Positions 24,624 to 31,820 of a stretch of 31,839 nucleotides of DNA are shown here, in pieces. The DNA is taken from assembly GCA_900757195.1 (NCBI GenBank), contig CAAEMZ010000004.1, forward strand, positions 1 to 31,839. Reading direction: 5' to 3'. The position numbers and the translations under genes are program-made. Under the pieces are notes generated by a model. The model made no database searches. It was not told the DNA's origin and saw nothing but the letters and a program-made list of their open reading frames with translations. The stretch comes from Lachnospiraceae bacterium (lineage in GTDB: Bacteria > Bacillota > Clostridia > Lachnospirales > Lachnospiraceae). Position 1 is the first letter of the stretch. Each line of letters starts with the position of its first letter.

Positions 24624-24642
24624 CAGAAACGGAGGCATTCTA

Positions 24643-27372
24643 TTGTCAAAACATACAACCTTTCAACGATTTGTTTATAAAATCCATACATCACGGCTTC
24701 GCAGAAGTCGGTGGCGCTTACTGCTCACCGTCCGGCAGGCCAGAGAAAACAAGGAACTGATTGCCCTGAGTGAAAGTCAGATGCTTCGATTCATCGACGA
24801 ACTGAACGGTATCCTTCAGCCCGAGCAGGCCGTCCGGGAAATCCGGTCTCAGATTCATCAATTAAAAACCGAAAAAAATCTGGCGGTCTCAAGACCCAAA
24901 ATTCAAAAGCTTTACGAAGCCCTTGATGAATATCAGTTTATCAGGGATTACGTGTGTGTCATTATTGACAGTGACCGGGACTACCAAAAAATCTATAAAG
25001 ACGGATTCCGCATTAACGATATTACCTACCGGCGCCTGCTTGCAACGACCGGAGGTGTCAAAAATAACACGATTGTCTTTGTCAACGAGAAACTGCTGCC
25101 CGAATTAAAGCGCCGGATCGATAACGGCCGGGACCCGGGCCAATCCTTTACTCCGGCAAAACTGGAGGCTTATATGGCTCTTGTCTGCAGTTCCTCCACC
25201 CCCGTATCCATGCCGGAAGGCATCGCCGTTGTCCCGGACTGTATCACCCATTTTAAAGCGGACATTATCGAACTGGACGATACCGGGCTTGAGGAACCGA
25301 GCATGAAATACATCCATGATAAAGAAATGACTTTAAATGACAGTGACGGCTATGGTCTTGCCATGCCGGAACTGATGAAGCGATGGGGCAGGGATATCGG
25401 CGAAGACTATCTGCTGCCCGGATGCGTCATCCGAAACGCCTTCTGCAAAGGCGCTGTATTTCCAGTCGATTTTCAGAAATTTGCCCGGGACCATGGGATT
25501 ACTTCTGTCACGGATGTATGGGGCTATTCCCATAATATTGAAAACATCGAACTGGTACTGACTGAATCCATGTTAAAGCTCTGGGATTCCTACCCTTCCA
25601 TCGATGCCTATCTGGAAAACTGCAAAAGAAATCACTATACCTTTGCCATCACCAAAGCTTCCGGCAGGGAGCTGGAACATATGCGGACCATGAACTATCA
25701 GTTTCTCCAGTCCTACGATTTTTCTCCGGAAGATATTGATACGCTTATTGCGCCGACCGTCCGGGAAATTCAGGACATTCTCTCCGGAGATTACCGTAAA
25801 ACCATCCTTTATACTGCAGGTACAGAGCTTACCGAAGAAAAAGTCCGGCGTCTCAGTCCCTCCTTTTCCACAGCGCTTATGATTGCGCCGGAGATCATGG
25901 AAGATTCCTATGTCCGGGATCAGGTCCGGACCATGATCCATAAGCGGATTGATGCAGCCAAGGTCGGTGTTTTAAATGTACCGGCCAACTACTCCCTCGT
26001 CTGCGGAGATCCTTACGCGCTCTGTCAGTCCATGTTCGGCCTCGAAGTCACGGGACTTTTAAAACCCGGTCAGATTTATTCCAAATACTGGTCCGGGAAA
26101 AATATAAAAAAAATTGCCAGTTTCCGGGCCCCAATGACCTCCCACAACAACATCCGCATCCTGGAAGTCGCCCACTCCGGGAAAATGGATGAATTCTACC
26201 AGTACATGACGACGCCGACCATTTTCAATAGTTGGGATACCTGTGCCGATGCCATGAACGGCATGGACAAAGACGGGGACTGCGTCATCAATACCTCCTT
26301 TCCGCTGCTCATTGACCGGGCGGAATCTCTGCCCGCCGTCCTCTGCGTCCAGCGAAAAGCGCCGAAATGTATTCCGACAGAAGATGACCGGATGCAGTCC
26401 AACCGGAACAGCTTCGGCAATGCTGTGGGTGAAGTGACCAACAAAATCACCGCCATGTTTGAAGTCCGCTCCCGCTTTCCTGCAGGCTCCAGAGAATATC
26501 GGATTCTTGATTATCGCATCAAGTGCGGACAGCTCTACCAGCAGAACAGCATCGACAAAACCAAGGGCATTGAAGCCATGCCAATGCCAAAATCCTGGTA
26601 CAGCCGGACTTCGGGGACTTCCGATAAAAAGACATGGCAGAACTGCATCCTGGCCGCCGACAAAAAACCTTATTTTATGCAGTACATATATCCTTCGGAA
26701 AAAGCCGGATACAAAGACTATATCAAACGAAATAACGAAAAATCCCTCATGCGGTTCCGTATGCCTCTTGAAACACTGCTTCATAAATCCAACCGTACCG
26801 ATGAGGAAGAAATTTTTATCCGTGCTTATAAAAAAGGCATACCTCTGGGTACATCGCCCTGTACCATGAACCGTATCTGCTGGAAAATCGAGGATCTGTT
26901 TGACGAACCGAAAGCCGGAAAGCCAACGGATTTCGATTATGCCATATTGAAAAGCGGTGTCCACTACTCCACCCAGCTTTTCAATAAAATCAAAAAAATT
27001 TATGAACGGTACCGTCGTGAAACTTCCGCTTATATGCAGTTTGCAAAAAGTGAACGGCTGAAGCCTGAAGAACGGCAGATTCAACGGTATATTTTCAAGG
27101 AAGAATTTCAGCGGGAATGTCTGAAAGAATGTCCGAATGAAGATTCCCTGTGCGATATCGTTCTGGACTTATGTTACTCAAAAAACAAAACCAGCAAACA
27201 GTTTGCCTGGGATATCTGCGGCGAGGTTTTTATTAAAAATCTTCTGAAACGCCACAACGGTCTCATTTCCTATCCGGAAGCGGCCGATGACGGCGATATC
27301 CATTTTCGTGGCATGAACTTTAAAATGAAAACCATTCATATCTCCGTGGATGAAATAAAGGAGGACGCATAA
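24643..27372 (+). CDS. yonO: YonO-like single-chain DNA-dependent RNA polymerase
   Basis: A 909-residue protein, close to the about 905 residues of SPbeta YonO. YonO is a one-polypeptide polymerase of the double-psi beta-barrel class, related to multisubunit RNA polymerases and to QDE-1-type RNA-dependent polymerases. The catalytic metal motif DxDGD is present as D542-K-D544-G-D546 (NGMDKDGDCVINTSF). Upstream, LVCGDPYALCQSMFGLEVTG and SFRAPMTSHNNIRI (about residue 490-500) fit the preceding barrel and the conserved Arg-Pro segment. Downstream, about residues 635-650, IDKTKGIEAMPMPKSWY matches the conserved 'D-K-x-K-G' lysine region. It starts at TTG with GGAGG seven bases upstream. By analogy it transcribes the element's late genes. 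I assign it by motif and context only. Confidence 0.78.
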   Translation: MSKHTTFQRFVYKIHTSRLRRSRWRLLLTVRQARENKELIALSESQMLRFIDELNGILQPEQAVREIRSQIHQLKTEKNLAVSRPKIQKLYEALDEYQFIRDYVCVIIDSDRDYQKIYKDGFRINDITYRRLLATTGGVKNNTIVFVNEKLLPELKRRIDNGRDPGQSFTPAKLEAYMALVCSSSTPVSMPEGIAVVPDCITHFKADIIELDDTGLEEPSMKYIHDKEMTLNDSDGYGLAMPELMKRWGRDIGEDYLLPGCVIRNAFCKGAVFPVDFQKFARDHGITSVTDVWGYSHNIENIELVLTESMLKLWDSYPSIDAYLENCKRNHYTFAITKASGRELEHMRTMNYQFLQSYDFSPEDIDTLIAPTVREIQDILSGDYRKTILYTAGTELTEEKVRRLSPSFSTALMIAPEIMEDSYVRDQVRTMIHKRIDAAKVGVLNVPANYSLVCGDPYALCQSMFGLEVTGLLKPGQIYSKYWSGKNIKKIASFRAPMTSHNNIRILEVAHSGKMDEFYQYMTTPTIFNSWDTCADAMNGMDKDGDCVINTSFPLLIDRAESLPAVLCVQRKAPKCIPTEDDRMQSNRNSFGNAVGEVTNKITAMFEVRSRFPAGSREYRILDYRIKCGQLYQQNSIDKTKGIEAMPMPKSWYSRTSGTSDKKTWQNCILAADKKPYFMQYIYPSEKAGYKDYIKRNNEKSLMRFRMPLETLLHKSNRTDEEEIFIRAYKKGIPLGTSPCTMNRICWKIEDLFDEPKAGKPTDFDYAILKSGVHYSTQLFNKIKKIYERYRRETSAYMQFAKSERLKPEERQIQRYIFKEEFQRECLKECPNEDSLCDIVLDLCYSKNKTSKQFAWDICGEVFIKNLLKRHNGLISYPEAADDGDIHFRGMNFKMKTIHISVDEIKEDA

Positions 27373-28158
27373 ATGACCATTGTATTAAATGAAGCCCGCC
27401 GGGCCGAAGAAATTCTCGCAAAGGGGGACAGCGGCAGCAAACCTGCCGCAACGCTCTTTCTTCTGGCAAAATATTATTTTTGGAAACACAAACTGAAACC
27501 ATCTGAAATCGCCGTCCGGCTCCGGGAATTTATGATCTCGGCGATTCCTGGCGATTCTCCGGCCCTGTGGGAAAATATCATCGAAGATATTTCCAAAAAA
27601 GCCGGAAAATATCCATTAAGAGAAATAGAGGCGGTAGCCGTCACCCAAAAAGAACTGACTGCCATACGGAATCTGAACAGCCTTAAATATGAAAAGCTGG
27701 CTTTCACCATGCTGTGTCATGCCAAACTCCATAACCTGATTTCTCCGGATAACCACAGCTGGGTCAATGCTTCGATCCCGGAAATCTATCGTGCCGCCCG
27801 GGTCACTGTCCGGCACCGGACCGATAAATTTCTCTATTTAAATGATTTGGAAGCTTCCGGCCTGATTTCATTTTCCAGCCGAAATGACAATCTCAACCTC
27901 CGTGTGAACTTTATCAGCACAGAAGACACGCCGCTTCTCTATATTAATGATTTTCGGGAGCTCGGATACGAATACATGAATCATTATAAAGAAGGCCGCT
28001 TTTCCCGGTGTACGTTATGCGGCCGGCTCTATCCGCGAAAAACCAATAATCAGAAATACTGCAGCGACTGCTCCAAAGCACAGAAAATGGCCAAAGACCG
28101 TGAACGGATGGCCCGTCTCCGAAAAAAATCGTATTCAGAAAACCCTCCGAAGCCCTGA
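27373..28158 (+). CDS. Winged-helix/zinc-ribbon protein coupled to the RNA polymerase
   Basis: A 261-residue protein of no recognised family. The ATG directly abuts the polymerase stop codon (TAAATG), with GGAGG inside the polymerase gene, so the two are translationally coupled. The middle (about residues 112-180: KLAFTMLCHAKLHNLI...SIPEIYRAARVTVRHRTDKFLYLNDLEASGLISFS) reads like a winged helix-turn-helix. A C-terminal zinc site is formed by C213-x2-C216 and C230-x2-C233 (SRCTLCGRLYPRKTNNQKYCSDC), followed by a basic tail. A DNA-binding partner, possibly one giving the polymerase promoter specificity, is a reasonable but untested idea. Confidence 0.68.
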   Translation: MTIVLNEARRAEEILAKGDSGSKPAATLFLLAKYYFWKHKLKPSEIAVRLREFMISAIPGDSPALWENIIEDISKKAGKYPLREIEAVAVTQKELTAIRNLNSLKYEKLAFTMLCHAKLHNLISPDNHSWVNASIPEIYRAARVTVRHRTDKFLYLNDLEASGLISFSSRNDNLNLRVNFISTEDTPLLYINDFRELGYEYMNHYKEGRFSRCTLCGRLYPRKTNNQKYCSDCSKAQKMAKDRERMARLRKKSYSENPPKP

Positions 28159-28174
28159 TTTTTCAGGGCTTTTT
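28150..28174 (+). terminator. Terminator of the polymerase operon, overlapping the stop codon
   Basis: The perfect 9-bp stem AAGCCCTGA (28150-28158) with TCAGGGCTT (28163-28171) around a TTTT loop is followed by TTT. The left arm includes the TGA stop of the preceding gene. It separates early from late genes. Confidence 0.82.
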
Positions 28175-28234
28175 CCATGCCTGCACGTTTTCCTTACTGT
28201 GTAGAGAAATAAACAGACACAAAGGAGGTATGCC
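28172..28234 (+). other. Gap between early and late blocks; candidate phage-polymerase promoter
   Basis: A 63-bp gap after a terminator and before the first structural gene. A promoter is expected here, yet no TATAAT-like -10 with a -35 is visible. AAAGGAGG (28222-28229) is the ribosome site. If the YonO-like enzyme uses its own promoter, this is the best place to look. Confidence 0.4.
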
Positions 28235-28726
28235 ATGTTAAAAGAACTGGGTACATACAAAGACCGTATCTACAGCTTATTTTCCGGCGACGATATCATC
28301 TGCCAGCTTCTTCTCGGCAAAAATTACAAAACCGAGATTTCGGATATCCCCGCCGCATTAAAAAGCCGTCTGCTGCCCCACCCCTTCACCGAAACTTCCT
28401 CAGCGGAACCGGGCAGCTACATTTTCTTTGAGACATCTGTCACAAAAACCAACACGGCCGTCAAAACCATCAAAATTCTCATTCAGCCGGTTTGTCATAA
28501 AGACAGCCTTCTCTACACACCGGCGCCGGAAGGATATTCCGGTCTGAAATACGACATGATGGCTCAGGCAGCCGAAGCCCTTCTCTGCCCTTCGAATAAA
28601 ACCTTATCCAGAGAACGGATCAAACAGTTTGGCATCGGCCGGCCGGAATTACAGGCCGTCGATTCCCTTGTGACAGGCAGCTTTATCGGACGGTCAATGA
28701 CATTTACCGTCCCGGATTTCAGGTAG
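28235..28726 (+). CDS. Phage-type hypothetical protein (possible tail completion/terminator protein)
   Basis: 163 residues, no signal peptide or membrane segment. A mixed alpha/beta pattern (ELGTYKDRIYSLFSGDDIICQLLLG ... SYIFFETSVTKTNTAVKTIKILIQPVCH ... SFIGRSMTFTVPDFR) together with its place just before tail-assembly and tail-tube-like genes suggests a neck or tail-terminator protein. I recognise no family by name. It is preceded by AAAGGAGG. The next gene follows after 8 bp. Confidence 0.6.
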   Translation: MLKELGTYKDRIYSLFSGDDIICQLLLGKNYKTEISDIPAALKSRLLPHPFTETSSAEPGSYIFFETSVTKTNTAVKTIKILIQPVCHKDSLLYTPAPEGYSGLKYDMMAQAAEALLCPSNKTLSRERIKQFGIGRPELQAVDSLVTGSFIGRSMTFTVPDFR

Positions 28727-28734
28727 GTGAGCCT

Positions 28735-29463
28735 ATGAAAATGGATTATGCCGATCTCCTCTCACCTTTTTCATTTTATCTGGATGGCATCGGGCACATC
28801 TGTTCTCCGAGACTTAAAGACATCTGGAATCCGAAAGTTACATGGAAGGGTTATCAGACCTATCTGGCCCTTCTTCTCATGACACCACAGACTTACTGCA
28901 GACCGGATGTCCCCATATTTGATATTCTTCGTTCCGATACCCGCCTGCAGTTATCCTATGCCGAAATGTTCACCTTCTTTTTTGAAGAAAAAGTCCTCTG
29001 GAATGATACCAACCGGATATTTTTCACTTATAAAAAAGATAAAACGAAGGATGCTTCCATCCCTGTCGGCATGATTCACCCGGATAATTTTTCAGAGGTC
29101 TGTGATGTGATTCTTCAGCGATGCGGCATCACCCGCAGAGATACAGAGGCTGATATCTCCCGTGTCAAAAACCGACGGGCAATGGAAATTCTGAAAAAGA
29201 TTCAGGAAGGACGCCGGAACACCTCTGAGCCGTCCGGACAGGACAGAGACCTGGAACTTCCAAATCTGATTACCGCTGTGGCCGTCAAAAGCAACTCGAT
29301 CAACTTCACGAACATCTGGGACTTAACTGTTTTCCAGTTGTACGAACAATTCAAAAAAGAGCAGTCCAACGTCTATTTCGACATTCAGAAAATGACGGTG
29401 GCTGCCTATGGTAACAACAAACACTCATTCAAAGGCAATGAGTGGTACAAAAAAGAAATTTAA
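28735..29463 (+). CDS. Phage tail-assembly-type protein
   Basis: 242 residues. The C-terminal pattern NIWDLTVFQLYEQFKKEQSNVYFDIQKMTVAAYGNNKHSFKGNEWYKKEI resembles a conserved segment of Firmicute phage proteins encoded near tail-tube and tape-measure genes ('D-L-T-x-x-Q-L-Y-x-Q-F ... W-Y-K'). The N-terminal part (SFYLDGIGHICSPRLKDIW, then GYQTYLALLLMTPQTY) also fits that group. Exact role unknown; assembly chaperone is most likely. AGGTGAG precedes the ATG. An ATG two codons on is an alternative start. Confidence 0.6.
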   Translation: MKMDYADLLSPFSFYLDGIGHICSPRLKDIWNPKVTWKGYQTYLALLLMTPQTYCRPDVPIFDILRSDTRLQLSYAEMFTFFFEEKVLWNDTNRIFFTYKKDKTKDASIPVGMIHPDNFSEVCDVILQRCGITRRDTEADISRVKNRRAMEILKKIQEGRRNTSEPSGQDRDLELPNLITAVAVKSNSINFTNIWDLTVFQLYEQFKKEQSNVYFDIQKMTVAAYGNNKHSFKGNEWYKKEI

Positions 29464-29484
29464 AACTCAAGGAGGAAATTTAAA

Positions 29485-30210
29485 ATGGGAAATATTTTTG
29501 CAAACAGAGAGGTATGTGACCTTATTTTTGAAGATTACGCAACAAAAACACCATTCCTGAACATGGATTATGCCAATGTCAGCACAACAGAAATCACAGG
29601 TGAAACCATCTTCGCCTATGGTGGAAAGGGACATCCGAAACGTGTGGCCTTCTCCGGTGAAAGAGGCGGCACACTCACTATCGAAACACAGATGCAGAGC
29701 TTCAAACTGTATCAGTTGCTGACTGGCGGCGATATGTCCAAAACAGCTAAATTCATGGCCAGAGAAGAACTGACTGCCGCAGAAGGCGGTATCGTCACAC
29801 TGTCTGAAGCACCATCTGCCGGCGCTTCTGTCAATGTATTTGATGCAGCCGACGACTGCGGCACAGCAAAGGCAGCAACTGTTTCCGAAAAAACTGTAAC
29901 AATTACAGGCGCTGCTGCCGGAGATAAAGTGATCGTCTACTATGTCAAAGACATCACAGAAAAAGTACAGAAAATTTCTGTCAAGGGAAGCTCCTTCCCG
30001 AAAGCCTTTACTGTTTACGGCGATACGGTCATGAAAACAGAGGATGATGAACTTTTACCATACAAATTCATCGCCTACAAGGCAACACCTCAGTCCAACA
30101 TGAGCATCGGTATGTCCAATAACGGTGACCCGGCAACAATCACAATCACCTGTGATTTAATGGTCAACGAAGACAACGATATGTTAGATCTTATTCTTGA
30201 AGAAGCATAA
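29485..30210 (+). CDS. Major structural protein, probably tail tube
   Basis: 241 residues with AAGGAGG well placed upstream. The N-terminus (GNIFANREVCDLIFEDYATKTPFLNMDYANVSTTEITGETIFAYGGKGHPKRVAFSGERGGTLTIETQMQSFKLYQLLTGGD) and the C-terminal half (KAFTVYGDTVMKTEDDELLPYKFIAYKATPQSNMSIGMSNNGDPATITITCDLMVNEDNDMLDLILEE) are beta-rich, as in tail-tube proteins. A Big/Ig-like segment lies between them (about residues 100-153). Codon choice is biased to common codons and a strong terminator follows at once, both as expected for an abundant virion protein. A small capsid or decoration protein is the alternative. Confidence 0.62.
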   Translation: MGNIFANREVCDLIFEDYATKTPFLNMDYANVSTTEITGETIFAYGGKGHPKRVAFSGERGGTLTIETQMQSFKLYQLLTGGDMSKTAKFMAREELTAAEGGIVTLSEAPSAGASVNVFDAADDCGTAKAATVSEKTVTITGAAAGDKVIVYYVKDITEKVQKISVKGSSFPKAFTVYGDTVMKTEDDELLPYKFIAYKATPQSNMSIGMSNNGDPATITITCDLMVNEDNDMLDLILEEA

Positions 30211-30221
30211 ACAGCTTATTT

Positions 30222-30255
30222 CACGGGGAGCGATTTTCGCTCTCCGTGCTTTTTT
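30222..30255 (+). terminator. Terminator after the structural protein gene
   Basis: CACGGGGAGCG (30222-30232) pairs with CGCTCTCCGTG (30238-30248) with one G-U pair and a 5-nt loop, followed by CTTTTTT. If leaky, it would leave the tube-like protein in excess over later products. Confidence 0.88.
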
Positions 30256-30273
30256 CCATAAGGAGGTTTGACT

Positions 30274-30510
30274 ATGACTAAAATATCTGCCGGAACCATC
30301 GCACGGACAGCCGTTCTCTTTGCAGCCCTTTTTAACCAGTTTCTGACGATGGCCGGTAAAAATCCACTGCCTTTCAGTGAAGATGCCATTTATGAAGGCA
30401 TCACCATGGCTTTCACGGGCATTGCTTCTCTTTGGGCCTGGTGGAAAAATAACAGCTTTACCAAAGCCGCTATTGCCGGTGACAAAATCAAAGAACAGAT
30501 GAAACATTAA
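30274..30510 (+). CDS. SPP1-family phage holin
   Basis: 78 residues, starting MTKISAGTIARTAVLFAALFNQFL. A TTG start two codons earlier is less likely because AAGGAGG (30260-30266) is ideally spaced from the ATG. Two membrane helices (about residues 10-28 and 44-58, with NPLPFSEDAIYEGITMAFTGIASLWAWWKNNSFTKAAIAGD) match SPP1-type holins, which include BhlB of SPbeta. Holins make membrane lesions that release endolysin. Its place between tail-tube-like and chaperone-like genes, not next to a lysin, is unusual. Confidence 0.85.
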   Translation: MTKISAGTIARTAVLFAALFNQFLTMAGKNPLPFSEDAIYEGITMAFTGIASLWAWWKNNSFTKAAIAGDKIKEQMKH

Positions 30511-30524
30511 AGGAGGATTATTTT

Positions 30525-30974
30525 GTGAAAGGAATTTATACTTATAACCAAACAGATTATGAATTTGAATTTACTCCGGTACTGACAGCCATGCAGCGTC
30601 TGGTTACCGTATTGAATATAGAAAATGTACTGCTGCAGAACGGCCACTACTATTCTTTATTAAAGGATATCGCCGTTAAATTTTATGTTTTAAAGGCCTA
30701 TGCACCGGATTTCGAATACCCGGCGGCCCTTACTGACTCCAAAGGTGACCCGGACTGGGATGAAATTGAAATCTTCTTCGCCAATACGGATGTCTATAAG
30801 CAGATCGCAGAGAATGTTCATCCGGGTCCGTTCAAAGAGCTTCTGGAATGTCTGGACAACGATTTGGCCTATCAAACAGGTATCGACAAGGCCAGTATTA
30901 CAAACGAGCTTATTCAGCTCATTCATTCTTATAAAGACACTCTGGATATCTTAAACGAAAAACAGAAGGCCTGA
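30525..30974 (+). CDS. Probable tail-assembly chaperone
   Basis: 149 residues, starting at GTG with AAAGGAGG about ten bases upstream. The product is mostly helical and acidic (YNQTDYEFEFTPVLTAMQRLVTVLNIEN ... WDEIEIFFANTDVYKQIAENVHPGPFKELLECLDNDLAYQTGIDKASITNELIQLIHSYKDTLDILNEK). Size, helical character and place after a tail-tube-like gene suit a tail chaperone, normally followed by the tape measure. No family signature is certain. No tape-measure gene follows within the window; instead an opposite-strand region begins 1 bp later. Confidence 0.58.
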   Translation: MKGIYTYNQTDYEFEFTPVLTAMQRLVTVLNIENVLLQNGHYYSLLKDIAVKFYVLKAYAPDFEYPAALTDSKGDPDWDEIEIFFANTDVYKQIAENVHPGPFKELLECLDNDLAYQTGIDKASITNELIQLIHSYKDTLDILNEKQKA

Positions 30975-30975
30975 T

Positions 30976-31164
30976 TTAATTGACAGGGGAAGGATGCCAC
31001 ACACCCGCGTATGCAAAAAGGTTTCCTTCCTCGAAGTCCACATAGGCCGTAATTGTATGGGCTTTTAATGAATGTTCCAAGGTAAATAAACAATGGCAGT
31101 ACTCTGCTGCGGTAAGCTTATACCACCGCCAGTTACTGGCGAAACCAGTGATATTGCAAATCAA
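30976..31164 (-). CDS. Small ORF or gene fragment on the minus strand
   Basis: 62 residues from a TTG. The composition is protein-like (NWRWYKLTAAEYCHCLFTLEHSLKAHTITAYVDFEEGNLFAYAGVW). The reading frame stays open further upstream with no good ribosome site, which suggests a 5'-truncated gene. It converges on the chaperone gene with one base between stops. I recognise no family. Confidence 0.4.
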   Translation of the reverse strand: MICNITGFASNWRWYKLTAAEYCHCLFTLEHSLKAHTITAYVDFEEGNLFAYAGVWHPSPVN

Positions 31165-31218
31165 TATCTTTCTAACCGACGTTCTGTCCGTCGTCTGGAT
31201 AAGCTGACAGAAAATTAA
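31093..31218 (+). CDS. Possible 41-aa ORF or gene tail on the plus strand
   Basis: The plus strand encodes a protein-like tail ending SDIANQYLSNRRSVRRLDKLTEN before TAA at 31216-31218. An ATG at 31093 follows a weak AAGG. It overlaps both minus-strand ORFs here (30976-31164 and, by 4 bp, 31215-31820). It may be the 3' end of a gene cut by recombination. Confidence 0.3.
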   Translation: MAVLCCGKLIPPPVTGETSDIANQYLSNRRSVRRLDKLTEN

Positions 31219-31820
31219 AAATAGCTTTTACAATTTTTGCATTTCCAATTGTTTCCAACTGCAGACCATCCACCATCAAAAAGTCCCAATGGCTTCACAT
31301 TTATTGAACCACAATATGGACAACGAATGGTTGGCTTACTCGGAGTTTTTTCTCTCTGCAGACTTAACCATTCCTTGTCTGTCACAGCATTATATATTTG
31401 TGGCACACGACCAGATTGTATAATTTCTACACATAAAACATACGGTTCAAACAACTTGGTTAGATCATAAACACGCATCACAATGTCAGAGAATTCCGAC
31501 AGCATGTTCCAATTTTTCTTTTGGGATACTTTCATTAAATCAGAATAAATTTGTGTAAAATCATGATCTACTCCGTTAACCTTACAGATGATTTTTTCTT
31601 CTGATTCTTTAACGGAATCATCAGGACAACAACTCTGACTATCGTTACATAATATCTCGCTGCCACACTCACTACTTGTCTCTGACACTTGCACATTTTT
31701 TGTAACCGCATATTCATCCTGTTTTTGCTTAATTATGTTTACTGGGCAGCCACAGTGCGGACAAGCCTGTGCATATTCCGATACATCATGTCCACACTCT
31801 ATACATTTTAATAACGCCAT
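31215..31820 (-). CDS. Double zinc-ribbon protein
   Basis: 201 residues. An N-terminal zinc ribbon (MALLKCIECGHDVSEYAQACPHCGCPV: C-x2-C and C-x2-C) and a C-terminal one (RCPYCGSINVKPLG ... WKCKNCKSYF) flank a hydrophilic linker and a helical middle (DHDFTQIYSDLMKVSQKKNWNMLSEFSDIVMRVYDLTKLF). Zinc-ribbon proteins of this type occur widely in gut Firmicutes, often as accessory genes. GGGGAGGGG precedes the ATG. The gene is visibly more AT-rich than the phage genes beside it and lies on the opposite strand within the late block, which points to separately acquired cargo. Function unknown. Confidence 0.75.
   Translation of the reverse strand: MALLKCIECGHDVSEYAQACPHCGCPVNIIKQKQDEYAVTKNVQVSETSSECGSEILCNDSQSCCPDDSVKESEEKIICKVNGVDHDFTQIYSDLMKVSQKKNWNMLSEFSDIVMRVYDLTKLFEPYVLCVEIIQSGRVPQIYNAVTDKEWLSLQREKTPSKPTIRCPYCGSINVKPLGLFDGGWSAVGNNWKCKNCKSYF

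Noticed and set aside
26059..27084. Long antisense ORF of 341 residues within the polymerase gene
   Set aside because: It is a shadow frame on the opposite strand, with no ribosome site and no recognisable domain.
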